From contig NZ_NPEX01000023.1 of assembly GCF_003258865.1 (NCBI RefSeq), positions 1 to 39,060 of the forward strand: a stretch of 39,060 bases of DNA, in the 5' to 3' direction. Shown here one piece after another: positions 1 to 8,066 of this stretch. A program made the position numbers and the translations under genes. The notes beneath the pieces were generated by a model. It had not been told where the DNA came from. It saw nothing but the letters and a program-made list of their open reading frames with translations, and searched no databases. How positions within the stretch are numbered: position 1 is the first letter of the stretch; the number at the start of each line of letters is the position of its first letter. This DNA comes from Rhodoplanes roseus. GTDB lineage: Bacteria; Pseudomonadota; Alphaproteobacteria; Rhizobiales; Xanthobacteraceae.

Positions 1-1
1 T

Positions 2-604
2 CGAGGTGGTCGACGAAATACAGCACCGCCGCCGCCGCCCTACAAGGGCGCCGCCCCGGTGGCGCAGCCGGTCGCTGCGCCGAGCCTCCTCGACGGCAGC
101 GAGCCGCACGCCGCCATGCGCACCCTGCTGGCCGAGACCGAGGCGGCGCTCGCCCGCCACACGCTGATGCAGGCCGCGTCGCTTCCGGGCGGCGCGGGGC
201 CGGCCGGCGCCGCCGACGCCGATGCCGGCCGCTGGGTGTTCGAGATCCCGTTCCTGACGCCGCAGGGCCCGACCGTCGCCCAGTTCGAGATTTCGCGGGA
301 CGGCAAGGGGCAGGGGACCGAACGCGCCGCGCCCGCCTGGCGGGCCCGCTTCGCCATCGACATCGAGCCGGTCGGCGTCGTTCACGCCCAGATCACGATC
401 ACGGGCGAGCGCGCCGGCGTGACGCTGTGGGCCGAGCGCGGCGACAGCGCCGTGCTGCTGCGCGACCATGCCGACGATCTCGCCGAGCGGCTGCGCGCCG
501 CCGCGCTGGACCCCTCCGAGGTGGTGGTGCGCGACGGCGCCCCGCCGCGTCCATCGCGTGAGGCGGCGCCGGCCGCCGGTCGCTTCCTGGATCGCGCCTC
601 ATGA
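2..604 (+). CDS. Flagellar hook-length control protein, FliK C-terminal domain (5' end outside window)
   Basis: The reading frame is open from the first bases of the window, so the gene starts upstream and only about the last 200 residues are seen. The segment has the Flg_hook-type pattern of FliK C-termini: a hydrophobic beta-rich stretch (WVFEIPFLTPQGP, then a second strand block around IDIEPVGVVHAQITI) followed by a helix with LRDHADDLAERLRAAALDP. FliK measures hook length and, through the FlhB cytoplasmic domain, switches the export apparatus from hook to filament substrates. The stop overlaps the start of the next, FlhB-like gene in an ATGA, so the two are co-translated. A GTG at 59 is an internal codon in this reading, not the likely start. 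Family assignment is by pattern only. Confidence 0.7.
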   Translation, partial: RGGRRNTAPPPPPYKGAAPVAQPVAAPSLLDGSEPHAAMRTLLAETEAALARHTLMQAASLPGGAGPAGAADADAGRWVFEIPFLTPQGPTVAQFEISRDGKGQGTERAAPAWRARFAIDIEPVGVVHAQITITGERAGVTLWAERGDSAVLLRDHADDLAERLRAAALDPSEVVVRDGAPPRPSREAAPAAGRFLDRAS

Positions 605-930
605 GCACCGAGCGCCCCGCGATCCCGCTCGCCATCGCGCTCCACTACGAGGCGCCCGGCGCCCCGCGCGTCGTCGCCAAGGGCAGGGGCGCGATCGGCG
701 AGAAGATCATCGAGACGGCACGGGCCGCCGGCGTCCCGATCGAGGAGAATGCCGGCCTCGCCGCCGCGCTGTCCGACGTCGAGCTGGGCGACGAGATTCC
801 GGAAGAGCTCTACCGGGCGGTCGCCGAGGTGCTGACCTTCATCCTGCGCCTCTCCGGCAAGCTGCCCCGCGCCCCTGCGCCGCCGGTCCGGTCCCCCTCC
901 GGAGCCCCGCCGGCCGCCGCGCTGCGCTGA
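601..930 (+). CDS. FlhB-like flagellar export switch protein (cytoplasmic domain only)
   Basis: 109 residues matching the short FlhB-like family that carries only the cytoplasmic part of the export-gate protein FlhB. Visible hallmarks are AIALHYEAPGAPRVVAKGRG, then GEKIIETARAAGVPIEENAGLAAAL, then LGDEIPEELYRAVAEVLTFILRL. The hydrophobic transmembrane half of true FlhB is absent, and so is the self-cleaving NPTH motif, as is usual for this small family. The last 20 residues are a proline/alanine-rich tail. It overlaps the FliK-like gene by 4 bases (ATGA), which fits a shared role in substrate switching. It probably modulates or substitutes for the FlhB C-terminal domain; that role is known for the family in some bacteria but is inference here. 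Confidence 0.8.
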   Translation: MSTERPAIPLAIALHYEAPGAPRVVAKGRGAIGEKIIETARAAGVPIEENAGLAAALSDVELGDEIPEELYRAVAEVLTFILRLSGKLPRAPAPPVRSPSGAPPAAALR

Positions 931-1061
931 GCGCCCCGCGAACCTTTGTTGCCCCGACCTCGCCCTCGCTGAAACTTCGTTGTCATGGTCTCGCCTGTCG
1001 GCGCGCCGCCGTGCTATGACGCAGTGCGGTCATCTTCCATTTCGCGTGCGGGTTTTGATCC

Positions 1062-2594
1062 ATGAAAAACATTTTGGCGAGGCTGGAGCAGCGGCGGGCC
1101 GGAGCGCGGCTGGGCGGCGGCGAGTCCCGGATCGAGGCGCAGCACCGGCGCGGCAAGCTGACGGCGCGCGAGCGCATCGGGCTCCTGCTCGATCACGGCT
1201 CGTTCGAGGAATACGACATGTTCGTCGAGCACCGGCTCAGCGAGTTCGGCGCCGACCGGAGCAAGATCCCGGGCGACGGCGTGGTCACCGGCTGGGGCAC
1301 GGTCAACGGCCGCACCGTCTTCGTGTTCGCCAAGGACTTCACCGTCTTCGGCGGCTCGCTGTCGGAAGCGCACGCCCAGAAGATGACCAAGATCCAGGAC
1401 ATGGCGCTCAAGGCCAGGGCCCCGATCATCGGCCTGTTCGATGCCGGCGGCGCCCGCATCCAGGAGGGCGTCGCGGCGCTCGGCGGCTACGGCGACGTGT
1501 TCAAGCGCAACGTCCAGGCCTCGGGCGTCATCCCGCAGATCTCCGTCATCATGGGCCCGTGCGCCGGCGGAGACGTCTACTCGCCGGCGATGACGGACTT
1601 CATCTTCATGGTGCGCGACACGAGCTACATGTTCGTCACCGGCCCGGAAGTCGTGAAGACCGTGACCAACGAGATCGTCACGGCCGAGGAGCTCGGCGGG
1701 GCGAGCGTCCACGCGACCCGCTCGGCGGTCGCCGACGGCGCCTTCGAGAACGACGTCGAGTGCATCCTGCAGATCCGGCGCTTCGTCGACTTCCTGCCGG
1801 CCCATTCGGGCGCCGGTGTGCCCGAATGGCCGAGCTTCGACGACGTCGAGCGGATGGAGCCGTCGCTCGACACGCTGATCCCGGACAATCCGAACAAGCC
1901 GTACGACATCAAGGAATTGATCCACAAGGTGGTGGACGAGGGCGACTTCTTCGAGCTGTCGCCGAGCTTCGCCCGCAACATCGTCATCGGCTTCGGCCGC
2001 ATCGCCGGCCGCACGGTGGGCTTCGTCGCCAATCAGCCGATGGTGCTGGCCGGCGTGCTCGACTCGGACGCCAGCCGCAAGGGCGCCCGCTTCGTGCGCT
2101 TCTGCAACGCCTTCGACATCCCGATCGTCACCTTCGTCGACGTCCCGGGCTTCCTGCCGGGCACCGCGCAGGAGTCGGGCGGCCTGATCAAGAATGGCGC
2201 CAAGCTCCTGTTCGCGTACAGCCAGTGCACGGTGCCGCTGGTGACGCTGATCACCCGCAAGGCCTTCGGCGGGGCCTATGTGGTGATGGCCTCCAAGCAC
2301 ATCGGCGCCGACGTGAACTACGCCTGGCCGACCGCCCAGATCGCCGTGATGGGCGCCAAGGGCGCGGTCGAGATCATCTTCCGCTCCGACATCGGCGATC
2401 CGGACAAGATCGCCGAGCGCACCAAGGAGTACGAGACGAGCTTCATGTCGCCCTTCAAGGCGGCGGAGCGCGGCTATATCGACGAGGTGGTGATGCCGCA
2501 CTCGACCCGGCGCCGCATCGCCCGCGCCCTCTCGATGCTGCGCACCAAGACGCTCGAGATGCCGGCCAAGAAGCACGACAACCTGCCGCTGTGA
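1062..2594 (+). CDS. pccB: Propionyl-CoA carboxylase beta subunit (acyl-CoA carboxyltransferase)
   Basis: 510 residues, the usual length for PccB. It starts with the family N-terminus [20 protein letters not shown], followed by [24 protein letters not shown]. Two crotonase-fold carboxyltransferase halves are present: the first with [13 protein letters not shown] and [18 protein letters not shown] (acyl-CoA oxyanion-hole glycines), the second with [14 protein letters not shown] and [14 protein letters not shown]. The enzyme transfers carboxyl from biotin on the alpha subunit to propionyl-CoA, giving methylmalonyl-CoA, in the cytoplasm. The biotin-carrying PccA is not in this window. The start was chosen because the N-terminus matches the family exactly; the ribosome-binding site before it is weak. 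A strong hairpin follows the stop codon. Confidence 0.95.
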   Translation: MKNILARLEQRRAGARLGGGESRIEAQHRRGKLTARERIGLLLDHGSFEEYDMFVEHRLSEFGADRSKIPGDGVVTGWGTVNGRTVFVFAKDFTVFGGSLSEAHAQKMTKIQDMALKARAPIIGLFDAGGARIQEGVAALGGYGDVFKRNVQASGVIPQISVIMGPCAGGDVYSPAMTDFIFMVRDTSYMFVTGPEVVKTVTNEIVTAEELGGASVHATRSAVADGAFENDVECILQIRRFVDFLPAHSGAGVPEWPSFDDVERMEPSLDTLIPDNPNKPYDIKELIHKVVDEGDFFELSPSFARNIVIGFGRIAGRTVGFVANQPMVLAGVLDSDASRKGARFVRFCNAFDIPIVTFVDVPGFLPGTAQESGGLIKNGAKLLFAYSQCTVPLVTLITRKAFGGAYVVMASKHIGADVNYAWPTAQIAVMGAKGAVEIIFRSDIGDPDKIAERTKEYETSFMSPFKAAERGYIDEVVMPHSTRRRIARALSMLRTKTLEMPAKKHDNLPL

Positions 2595-2596
2595 GG

Positions 2597-2660
2597 CGGC
2601 CGTTCCGGGGCGGCGCAAAGCGGCGCGCCCGGAACGGCCGACGCCCGCTTTAGGGCGGGC
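2597..2660 (+). terminator. Two consecutive hairpins after pccB
   Basis: A perfect 13-bp inverted repeat has arms 2597-2609 (CGGCCGTTCCGGG) and 2628-2640, beginning two bases after the pccB stop. A second hairpin has arms 2643-2648 (GCCCGC) and 2655-2660 (GCGGGC). There is no T-run after either, so this may be a Rho-assisted terminator or an RNA 3'-end stabiliser rather than a classical intrinsic terminator. Confidence 0.5.
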
Positions 2661-2684
2661 AACGCGGCCAACGGGGACCTTCCG

Positions 2685-2963
2685 ATGAGCACCAGGACAC
2701 TCCTCGCCGCTGCCGTCGCGTTCGCGACGCTGGTCGGCGCGGCCGAGACCGCTGTCGCGCAGGGGTCCTGCGAGCAGCTCTGGGTCGAGCGCAACTCGAT
2801 CTTCAAGGCGCGCGGCTACTGCTTCAAGACCTCGCGGGCGATCAGCTATTTCGGCAATGCCGGATGCGTCTACGACGTCGAGGAGGCGGTGCCGCTGTCG
2901 CCCGGCGAACGCGCCCGCGTCGCCCAGATCCGCGCGATGGAGCGGCAATACGGCTGCCGGTGA
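2685..2963 (+). CDS. Small secreted YARHG-like protein
   Basis: 92 residues with a Sec signal peptide (MSTRTLLAAAVAFATLVGAAETAVAQG, cleavage probably after AVA near residue 25). The mature part carries three cysteines and the pattern CEQLWVERNSIFKARGYCFKT followed by YFGNAGCVYDVEEAVPLS. This matches the YARHG-type domain common in small periplasmic proteins of alphaproteobacteria, whose function is unknown. The ATG is preceded by a purine-rich GGGGACC. It lies between the hairpins that close pccB and the hairpin shared with purU, so it is probably a single-gene transcript. Confidence 0.75.
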   Translation: MSTRTLLAAAVAFATLVGAAETAVAQGSCEQLWVERNSIFKARGYCFKTSRAISYFGNAGCVYDVEEAVPLSPGERARVAQIRAMERQYGCR

Positions 2964-3065
2964 CTCTCAGAAGCCGTGTCCCGGGACGGGGTGCGGCGCG
3001 AAGCGATGCACCCGAGCCGGGACCCAGGCCGGGTTTGGCGCGACCGAGCTGGGCCCCGGCTCTGC

Positions 3066-3094
3066 GGCGCATCGGACCTGCGGTCCGTTGCGCC
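3066..3094. terminator. Bidirectional hairpin between convergent genes
   Basis: Arms GGCGCA (3066-3071) and TGCGCC (3089-3094), a T/T mismatch, then CGGACC (3073-3078) and GGTCCG (3082-3087) around a TGC loop form a 12-bp stem with one mismatch. It sits between the stop of the YARHG-like gene at 2963 and the stop of purU at 3144, where a two-way terminator is expected. No T-run is visible on either side. Confidence 0.5.
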
Positions 3095-3143
3095 TTGACC
3101 GGGGCACGAGATCTGCTTTCCGACCGGCGCAACGCTCGGCCGC

Positions 3144-4004
3144 TCAGCGCCGAAACACCACCGTCTTGTTGCCGTTGGCGATGACGCGGTGCTCGATGTG
3201 GAACTGGACGGCGCGGGCCAGGACGACGCTCTCGATGTCCCGGCCGATGGCGACGAAGTCCTCGGGCGTGAAGGTGTGGTCGATGCGCTCGACGCCCTGC
3301 TCGATGATCGGGCCCTCGTCGAGGTCGCCGGTCACGTAGTGGGCGGTGGCGCCGATGATCTTCACGCCGCGCGCATGCGCCTGGTGATAGGGCTTGGCGC
3401 CCTTGAAGCTCGGCAGGAACGAGTGGTGGATGTTGATGCAGCGCCACGACAGCGCCGTGCACAGCTCCGGCGACAGCACCTGCATGTAGCGGGCGAGCAC
3501 GACCAGATCGATCCGCAGCCGGTCGATGAGCGCCAGCACGGCCGCCTCCTGCCCAGCCTTGGTGTCCCTGGTCACCGGCAGATAGTGGTACGGGATCCCG
3601 TGCCATTCGACCACGCGGGCGAGATCCGGATGGTTCGACACCACGGCCGGGATGTCGATCGGCAGGCTGCCGGTGCGGTAGCGATAGAGCAGGTCGTTGA
3701 GGCAGTGGTCGAACTTCGACACCATGATCAGCACGCGCGGCTTGATCGCGGTGTCGTGGAACGTCCAGGTCATCCCGAACTTTTCGGCGATCTGCCGGAA
3801 GCCCGCCTCGAGCTCCTCGATCGAGGGCTGGTCCGGGGTCGCGTTGAACACGGTGCGCTGGAAGAAGCGGCCGGACTGGTGGTCGCCGAAATTCGCCGAC
3901 TCGGTGATGAAGATGCCCTGTCCGGACAGATAGCTCGACACGGCCGCGACGATGCCGACCGTGTCGGCGCAGGACAACGTCAGCACATAGGTTCTGGTGG
4001 TCAT
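3144..4004 (-). CDS. purU: Formyltetrahydrofolate deformylase
   Basis: 286 residues. An N-terminal ACT-type domain covers about residues 4-85 (TYVLTLSCADTVGIVAAVSSYL, then ITESANFGD), followed by a formyltransferase-fold domain. The formyltransferase signature is INIHHSFLPSFKGAKPYHQA at about 190-209, with the catalytic Asn191 and His193, and GATAHYVTGDLDEGPII at about 218-234 holding the catalytic aspartate. The enzyme hydrolyses 10-formyl-THF to formate and THF, balancing one-carbon pools and supplying formate to purine synthesis. The frame stays open about 80 codons further upstream, but the MTTRTYVLTLSC start matches the family and the upstream codons look like non-coding sequence. It is a single gene, convergent with its neighbour. 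Confidence 0.93.
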   Translation of the reverse strand: MTTRTYVLTLSCADTVGIVAAVSSYLSGQGIFITESANFGDHQSGRFFQRTVFNATPDQPSIEELEAGFRQIAEKFGMTWTFHDTAIKPRVLIMVSKFDHCLNDLLYRYRTGSLPIDIPAVVSNHPDLARVVEWHGIPYHYLPVTRDTKAGQEAAVLALIDRLRIDLVVLARYMQVLSPELCTALSWRCINIHHSFLPSFKGAKPYHQAHARGVKIIGATAHYVTGDLDEGPIIEQGVERIDHTFTPEDFVAIGRDIESVVLARAVQFHIEHRVIANGNKTVVFRR

Positions 4005-4294
4005 CTGCGAGATCGATCCGGGCATTGCGCGGCCGGCGGCGTGAGGCGACCGGCGCGCAGGCATGGACGGGCGCACGCTGCGAAGCCATCCGTGATTGCA
4101 CGTAGACGATCGTGAGCCCGAAAGCCAGCCGTGCGTGGTCGCGGCGGCGCCATGCGGGCTGCGATCTTGCAACCGCCCGGCCGGACGGGCACGATCGAAA
4201 TGTTGCTCGCGTGTTGCTGCTCGGCGTCCGCCCCACGACCCATACGACCGCATGTCCGGTCTCGTTGTGAACGACGCCGACCGCCTGGACCATT

Positions 4295-5257
4295 ATGCAC
4301 AGCCCGTTTCATCTCCTCGCCGCGACCGCGCACCGATGGCCCTTGGTCGGCCCGCGGGTGGTGCGGCGCCGGCTCGCCGCGTGTTACGAGGTGCAGTTCG
4401 GCGTCGCCCCGCACCTCGATCGTCCGGTCGGCTTCAACGAGCGCATCCTCCACCGAATCCTGTTCGATCGCGATCCGCGGCTGCGGATCATCTGCGACAA
4501 GCACGCCGCCAAGGCGTTCATCTTGGACCGCGTCGGACCGGACCTGGTCGTGCCGACGCTGGGGCTGTGGCGGCGGCCCGAGGACATCGACTGGGACCGG
4601 CTGCCGGAGCGCTTCGTGCTCAAGCCGACCCACACGTCGGGTCCGGTCGCGCTGGTGCGGGATCCGGCGGAGCGGATGCCGGTGGCGCTGGTCGCGGCGG
4701 CCCGGCAGTGGCTGGCGACCGACTATTTCGACGTGTCGCTGGAATGGGGCTATCGCGGCCTCCCGCGGCGGCTGATCGCCGAGCCGCTGCTGCTCGGGCC
4801 GGACGGTGGCGCGCCCGTCGAGGCGCTGGTCTTCACGTTCAGCGGTCGGGCGCGGCTGATCCGGCTGCTGCGCGGTCGCAAGGGGACGGCCGAGGAGCGC
4901 AATGCCTGGTTCGACGCGACCGGGCGGCGGCTGGCGATTCCCGCCAATTTGCCGGACGCCGACATTCCGCTCGCGGAGAACGACCGGGCTGCCGTGGTGG
5001 CGCTCGCCGAGCGGCTGTCGCAGGGGTTTTCGTCGCTGCGGGTGGACGTCTATCTCGGCGCGGCCGGTCCGATGATCGGCGAGCTCACGCCGTACAGCAA
5101 TGCCGGGCGCCTAGCCTGGGGATCGGCCGAGATCGACCGGATGCTCGGTGGCTTGTGGGACCCGGATTTCGACGTCGCGTGCTTGCCCGCCCAGGCCGGA
5201 CCGGCGCGTCCCGATCAGGACCCGACGGCCGATTCGCCGCGACGGGCGGCCGCATGA
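4295..5257 (+). CDS. TupA-like ATP-grasp protein
   Basis: 320 residues resembling the TupA-like ATP-grasp family, named after a teichuronopeptide biosynthesis protein and often found with polysaccharide genes. Recognisable pieces are CDKHAAKAFILDRVGPDLVVPTLGLWRRPEDIDWDRLPERFVLKPTH (residues about 68-115), whose VLKPTH lysine is the usual ATP-grasp contact, and near the end RVDVYLGAAGPMIGELTPYSNAG, with the metal-binding acidic/Asn pattern. ATP-grasp enzymes ligate a carboxylate to an amine through an acyl phosphate, so this may add an amino acid to a glycan or lipid. The substrate cannot be told. No glycan genes are adjacent; the nearest are about 4.5 kb away (9705) and 13 kb away (18437). 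Confidence 0.7.
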   Translation: MHSPFHLLAATAHRWPLVGPRVVRRRLAACYEVQFGVAPHLDRPVGFNERILHRILFDRDPRLRIICDKHAAKAFILDRVGPDLVVPTLGLWRRPEDIDWDRLPERFVLKPTHTSGPVALVRDPAERMPVALVAAARQWLATDYFDVSLEWGYRGLPRRLIAEPLLLGPDGGAPVEALVFTFSGRARLIRLLRGRKGTAEERNAWFDATGRRLAIPANLPDADIPLAENDRAAVVALAERLSQGFSSLRVDVYLGAAGPMIGELTPYSNAGRLAWGSAEIDRMLGGLWDPDFDVACLPAQAGPARPDQDPTADSPRRAAA

Positions 5258-5288
5258 CGAACCCGCATCGGGGACCGCGCCGTGCCGC

Positions 5289-5741
5289 TCAGAACTCTTC
5301 CGGGCACGGGTCGACGATCATCCACAGATCGTAGCCGTTCTTGAGCTTCTTCATCTCGGCCGTGAGGCCGCCGACGCTGGCGATCCAGGCCTTCACGCCG
5401 CGTGGATAGACCGACATCAGCTCGGCCGTCCCGGCCGCGCTGGTCACCTTCACGCCGGCCGTCCACGCCTTGTCGTAATAGGCTTGGTGGAAGCCGAGGC
5501 TCGCCCGCGGCGTGACGCAGATCTTGTTCAGCGGCACGATGCCCAGCACCAGGGTGCAGGCGGAGTTGCAGATGCCGTCGATTATCACGCGCTCGCCGGT
5601 GTCGCGGATACGGGCGTATTTCGCCTTGTACTCCTCGACATAGCCGCCGAAATCTTTCTTGATGTGATAGTCGGCGGCGGCCGGCGAGGCGACCGTTCCG
5701 ACCAGCATCGTGGCAAGCAGAAGTGACGCGAGGCGAACCAT
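5289..5741 (-). CDS. Small periplasmic protein with ClpP/S49-like serine motif
   Basis: 150 residues with a signal peptide (MVRLASLLLATMLVGTVASPAAA, about 23 residues). The mature protein contains GERVIIDGICNSACTLVLG and later ASLGFHQAYYD. The first pattern resembles the strand and nucleophile elbow of ClpP/crotonase-fold serine peptidases (Ser of SACT), and the His of GFHQAY lies where such enzymes have their catalytic histidine. Similar uncharacterised periplasmic proteins are known in alphaproteobacteria. The frame runs open upstream to 5990 but the signal peptide fixes the start at 5741. It converges on the TupA-like gene with 31 bases between. Enzymatic activity is inference; it may be a degenerate, non-catalytic member. 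Confidence 0.7.
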   Translation of the reverse strand: MVRLASLLLATMLVGTVASPAAADYHIKKDFGGYVEEYKAKYARIRDTGERVIIDGICNSACTLVLGIVPLNKICVTPRASLGFHQAYYDKAWTAGVKVTSAAGTAELMSVYPRGVKAWIASVGGLTAEMKKLKNGYDLWMIVDPCPEEF

Positions 5742-6069
5742 CGCCGCCAGACCCCCCGTAATTCCCCGGCCCGTCTTTTGTTCCAGGGACCCGGCGAAAA
5801 TTAGACCGAGGTATGTTGGAAATTCGTTAACCACAGAGGCCCGGACCGGCGGGCCGGAGCAGGGGCGCGACGGGTCGCGCGGCGAAATCCTCGATTCTTC
5901 ATCACGTTTGCTGATGATCGCGATGAAGAACATTCGCTTTCGGCATTGAGGGCGGAATGGCATTGTGGCGTCGGCCGACCGCGTCCCCACCGATCCGAGG
6001 TCGCATCAGGGGCTTCGGCCCGGGCCGCACCCCCGTCCATTGCGGCGATGAATCGCCCCGGAGCGCCCC
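5742..6069. other. Divergent intergenic region
   Basis: These 328 bases lie between the diverging starts of the ClpP-like protein (minus) and the EamA transporter (plus) and must hold both promoters. The stretch 5795-5835 is less GC-rich than its surroundings and contains TTAACC read on the plus strand. No convincing -35/-10 pair, hairpin or small gene was found. Confidence 0.4.
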
Positions 6070-6957
6070 ATGCCGCGCAAGATCGAGTCTGTCGTCGCGC
6101 TGCTCGCACCGGGCGTGTTCGTGGTGCTTTGGGCGTCGGGATTCGTCGGCGCGCGGCTGGGGCTTCCGCATGCGGAGCCGTTCACCTTCCTGACGCTGCG
6201 CATGGTCGGCGTCGTCGGCGTGATGGCCGTGGTGATTGCGATCTCGCGGCCGGCATGGCCGGGCGGCGCCGCGATCGGTCACAGCGTCGTCACCGGGCTG
6301 CTGATGCACGGCGGCTATCTGGGCGGGGTGTTCGTGGCGATCGAGCACAAGCTGGCGGTCGGCCTCACGGCGCTGATCGTCGGGCTGCAGCCGATCCTGG
6401 TCTCGACGCTCGCCAACCGGGTGCTCGGCGAGCGCGTGACGGTGCGCCAGTGGGCCGGCCTCGGGCTCGGCATCGTCGGCGTCTACCTGATCGTGCAGGA
6501 CAAGACCACGGGCGGGGAGGCGGACGCCGTCGCCTGGATCGCGGTCGTCACGGCGCTGCTGTCGATCACGTCGGGCACGCTCTATCAGAAGCGGCACGGC
6601 GGGACGATCGACTGGCGCCCCGCCTTCCTGGTGCAATACGCCTCGGCCGGTGTGCTGTTCCTCTCCGGCGCGCTGCTGTTCGAGAGCCGGACGGTCGAGT
6701 GGACCGGCGAGTTCGTGTTCGCGCTCGCCTGGCTCGTGCTGGTGCTGTCGCTCGGGGCGATCTGGCTCCTGTATTTCCTGATGCGCCGCGCCGCGGCGAG
6801 CCGGATCTCCAGCCTGTTCTATCTCACGCCGCCCGTCACCGCCGTGATGGCGTGGGCGTTGTTCGGCGAGCGCCTGGGCCCGGTCGCCATCGTCGGCATG
6901 GCCGTGTGCGTCGCCGGCGTCTTCCTGGTCAACGCCAGGCCAAGGACCGCCGCTTGA
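6070..6957 (+). CDS. EamA/DMT-family transporter
   Basis: 295 residues made almost wholly of hydrophobic segments, consistent with ten transmembrane helices in two EamA repeats. The first repeat contains FVVLWASGFVGARLGLPHAEPFTFLTLR, the typical N-terminal DMT pattern; the second contains RISSLFYLTPPVTAVMAWALFGERLGPVAIVG, the typical C-terminal one. Such proteins export small metabolites such as amino acids across the inner membrane; the substrate cannot be inferred. The ATG follows GGAGCGCCCC. It is the first of several rightward genes but is followed by a repeated unit with its own upstream region, so it is probably monocistronic. Confidence 0.85.
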   Translation: MPRKIESVVALLAPGVFVVLWASGFVGARLGLPHAEPFTFLTLRMVGVVGVMAVVIAISRPAWPGGAAIGHSVVTGLLMHGGYLGGVFVAIEHKLAVGLTALIVGLQPILVSTLANRVLGERVTVRQWAGLGLGIVGVYLIVQDKTTGGEADAVAWIAVVTALLSITSGTLYQKRHGGTIDWRPAFLVQYASAGVLFLSGALLFESRTVEWTGEFVFALAWLVLVLSLGAIWLLYFLMRRAAASRISSLFYLTPPVTAVMAWALFGERLGPVAIVGMAVCVAGVFLVNARPRTAA

Positions 6958-6989
6958 GGGAGCGGGATCGTCACAGGCCGAGTGGCGTT

Positions 6990-7449
6990 ATCCGGATGCG
7001 CGAACGGTGTCGGTGCGATACAGCCCAAAGGATACCGGTGCGGGGCGCGGGGGTGTCCGATGGTCTATGCGTTTGATACGCTCGGTTACTCGAAACGGCT
7101 CCGGGACGGCGGAGTCGCTCCGGAGCAGGCCGAGGCCCATGCGGAGGCGGCGCGGGATTTCATCATGGTGGAGCTGGTCACCAAGGCCGATCTCGCCGCT
7201 GCGGTCGATCGCATCGACCTCACGATCGACGGCCTGCGCACCGAGATGGAGCTGAGATTCGACGGCCTGCGGCGCGAAGCCGACGCCTTCCGGCGCGACG
7301 TGGATGCAAAGATCGAGAAGCTCGAGAGCAAGCTCGAAGGCAAGATCGAGAAGCTGAGCCTGCAGCTCACGGTGCGACTGGGTGCGCTGATGGTGGCCGG
7401 CCTCGGGGCGCTCGCCGTCATCCTGCGCCTGCACTGATCCTCAGGCTGC
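6990..7449 (+). repeat. Tandem duplication, unit 1
   Basis: This unit includes about 70 bases upstream of a coiled-coil gene, the gene and about 12 bases after its stop. It starts at ATCCGGATGCG and ends at GCTGC. The second unit follows 31 bases later. The two are nearly identical through the coding sequence, differing mainly by two in-frame length changes and a diverged 20-base upstream block. Confidence 0.85.
7060..7437 (+). CDS. DUF1640-like coiled-coil membrane protein, copy 1
   Basis: 125 residues. The N-terminus MVYAFDTLGYSKRLRDGGVAPEQAEAHAEA resembles the helical start of DUF1640/CCDC90-like proteins. A long charged coiled coil follows (about residues 40-100, with repeats such as IDGLRTEMELRFDGLRREAD and KIEKLESKLEGKIEKL) and then one C-terminal transmembrane helix (LGALMVAGLGALAVILRL). 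The start was chosen because the second copy aligns exactly from this methionine. Compared with copy 2 it carries 18 extra residues in the coiled coil, in two blocks of 7 and 11, so the heptad phase shifts in one block and is extended in the other. Function is unknown; such proteins are often present in several copies in alphaproteobacteria. Confidence 0.8.
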   Translation: MVYAFDTLGYSKRLRDGGVAPEQAEAHAEAARDFIMVELVTKADLAAAVDRIDLTIDGLRTEMELRFDGLRREADAFRRDVDAKIEKLESKLEGKIEKLSLQLTVRLGALMVAGLGALAVILRLH

Positions 7450-7508
7450 CGCTGCTGTGCCGACACTTAGATTCGGTACGATCCGGATGCGTGCGCGGTT
7501 GTGGTGCG

Positions 7509-7528
7509 ATACAACCTTTGGATTGTAT
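7509..7528 (+). promoter_or_regulatory. Inverted repeat upstream of copy 2
   Basis: A perfect 6-bp inverted repeat, ATACAA and TTGTAT with an 8-base spacer, lies 21 bases before the start of the second duplicated gene. The corresponding block of copy 1 (7017-7036) has no such symmetry. Its size is right for a dimeric repressor operator, but no regulator is identified. Confidence 0.35.
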
Positions 7529-7548
7529 TGCGGCACACCGGGTGTCCG

Positions 7549-7872
7549 ATGGTCTATGCGTTTGATACGCTCGGTTACTCGAAACGGCTCCGGGACGGCG
7601 GAGTCGCTCCGGAGCAGGCCGAGGCCCATGCGGAGGCGGCGCGGGATTTCATCATGGTGGAGCTGGTCACCAAGGCCGATCTCGCCGCTGCGGTCGATCG
7701 CATCGATGGCACGATCGACGGCCTGCGCTCCGAGATGGAGCTGAGATTCGACGGGCTTAGGCGCGACGTGGATGCAAAGATCGAGAAGCTGAGCCTGCAA
7801 CTCACGGTGCGACTGGGTGCGCTGATGGTGGCCGGCCTCGGGGCGCTCGCCGTGATCCTGCGGCTGCACTGA
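7549..7872 (+). CDS. DUF1640-like coiled-coil membrane protein, copy 2
   Basis: 107 residues, nearly identical to the preceding gene: same N-terminal 50 residues, same C-terminal membrane helix, but a coiled coil shorter by 18 residues (FDGLRRDVDAKIEKLSLQ replaces the longer copy-1 segment). Only a few substitutions separate the rest (for example IDLTIDGLRTEM against IDGTIDGLRSEM), so the duplication is recent or kept homogeneous by gene conversion. Because the two can share their helix ends, mixed oligomers are possible; this is inference. Confidence 0.8.
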   Translation: MVYAFDTLGYSKRLRDGGVAPEQAEAHAEAARDFIMVELVTKADLAAAVDRIDGTIDGLRSEMELRFDGLRRDVDAKIEKLSLQLTVRLGALMVAGLGALAVILRLH

Positions 7873-7990
7873 TCCTCGGGCTGCGAAATCGCCGGCAACA
7901 GGCCGATATCAAAGAAATACGGCGGGCCCGGGCGGCGCGTGTGCGGGCATGCACCCGCGGTCGGGCCTGCACCCGATGACACCCCTGGGC

Positions 7991-8023
7991 CCACCCCCTC
8001 GCAATCGGGGCGAGGGAAGGTGG
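7991..8023. terminator. Bidirectional hairpin between convergent genes
   Basis: Arms CCACCCCCTCGC (7991-8002) and GCGAGGG plus GGTGG (8010-8016, 8019-8023) pair over 12 bp with an AA bulge and a 7-base loop. It lies between the stop of the second coiled-coil gene (7872) and the stop of the leftward gene at 8067. No T-run follows on either strand. Confidence 0.5.
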
Positions 8024-8066
8024 CGGCCCGCCCGCGTCCGGCGAGCCGCGTCTCGTCGTTGATCGG

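Larger units (their letters stand above)
7481..7884 (+). repeat. Tandem duplication, unit 2
   Basis: Second copy of the unit at 6990-7449, including upstream region and gene. It lacks 54 coding bases present in unit 1. Its upstream block has replaced the sequence after GTGCGATACA with one forming the inverted repeat ATACAA (7509-7514), 8 bases, TTGTAT (7523-7528), which unit 1 lacks. Confidence 0.85.
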
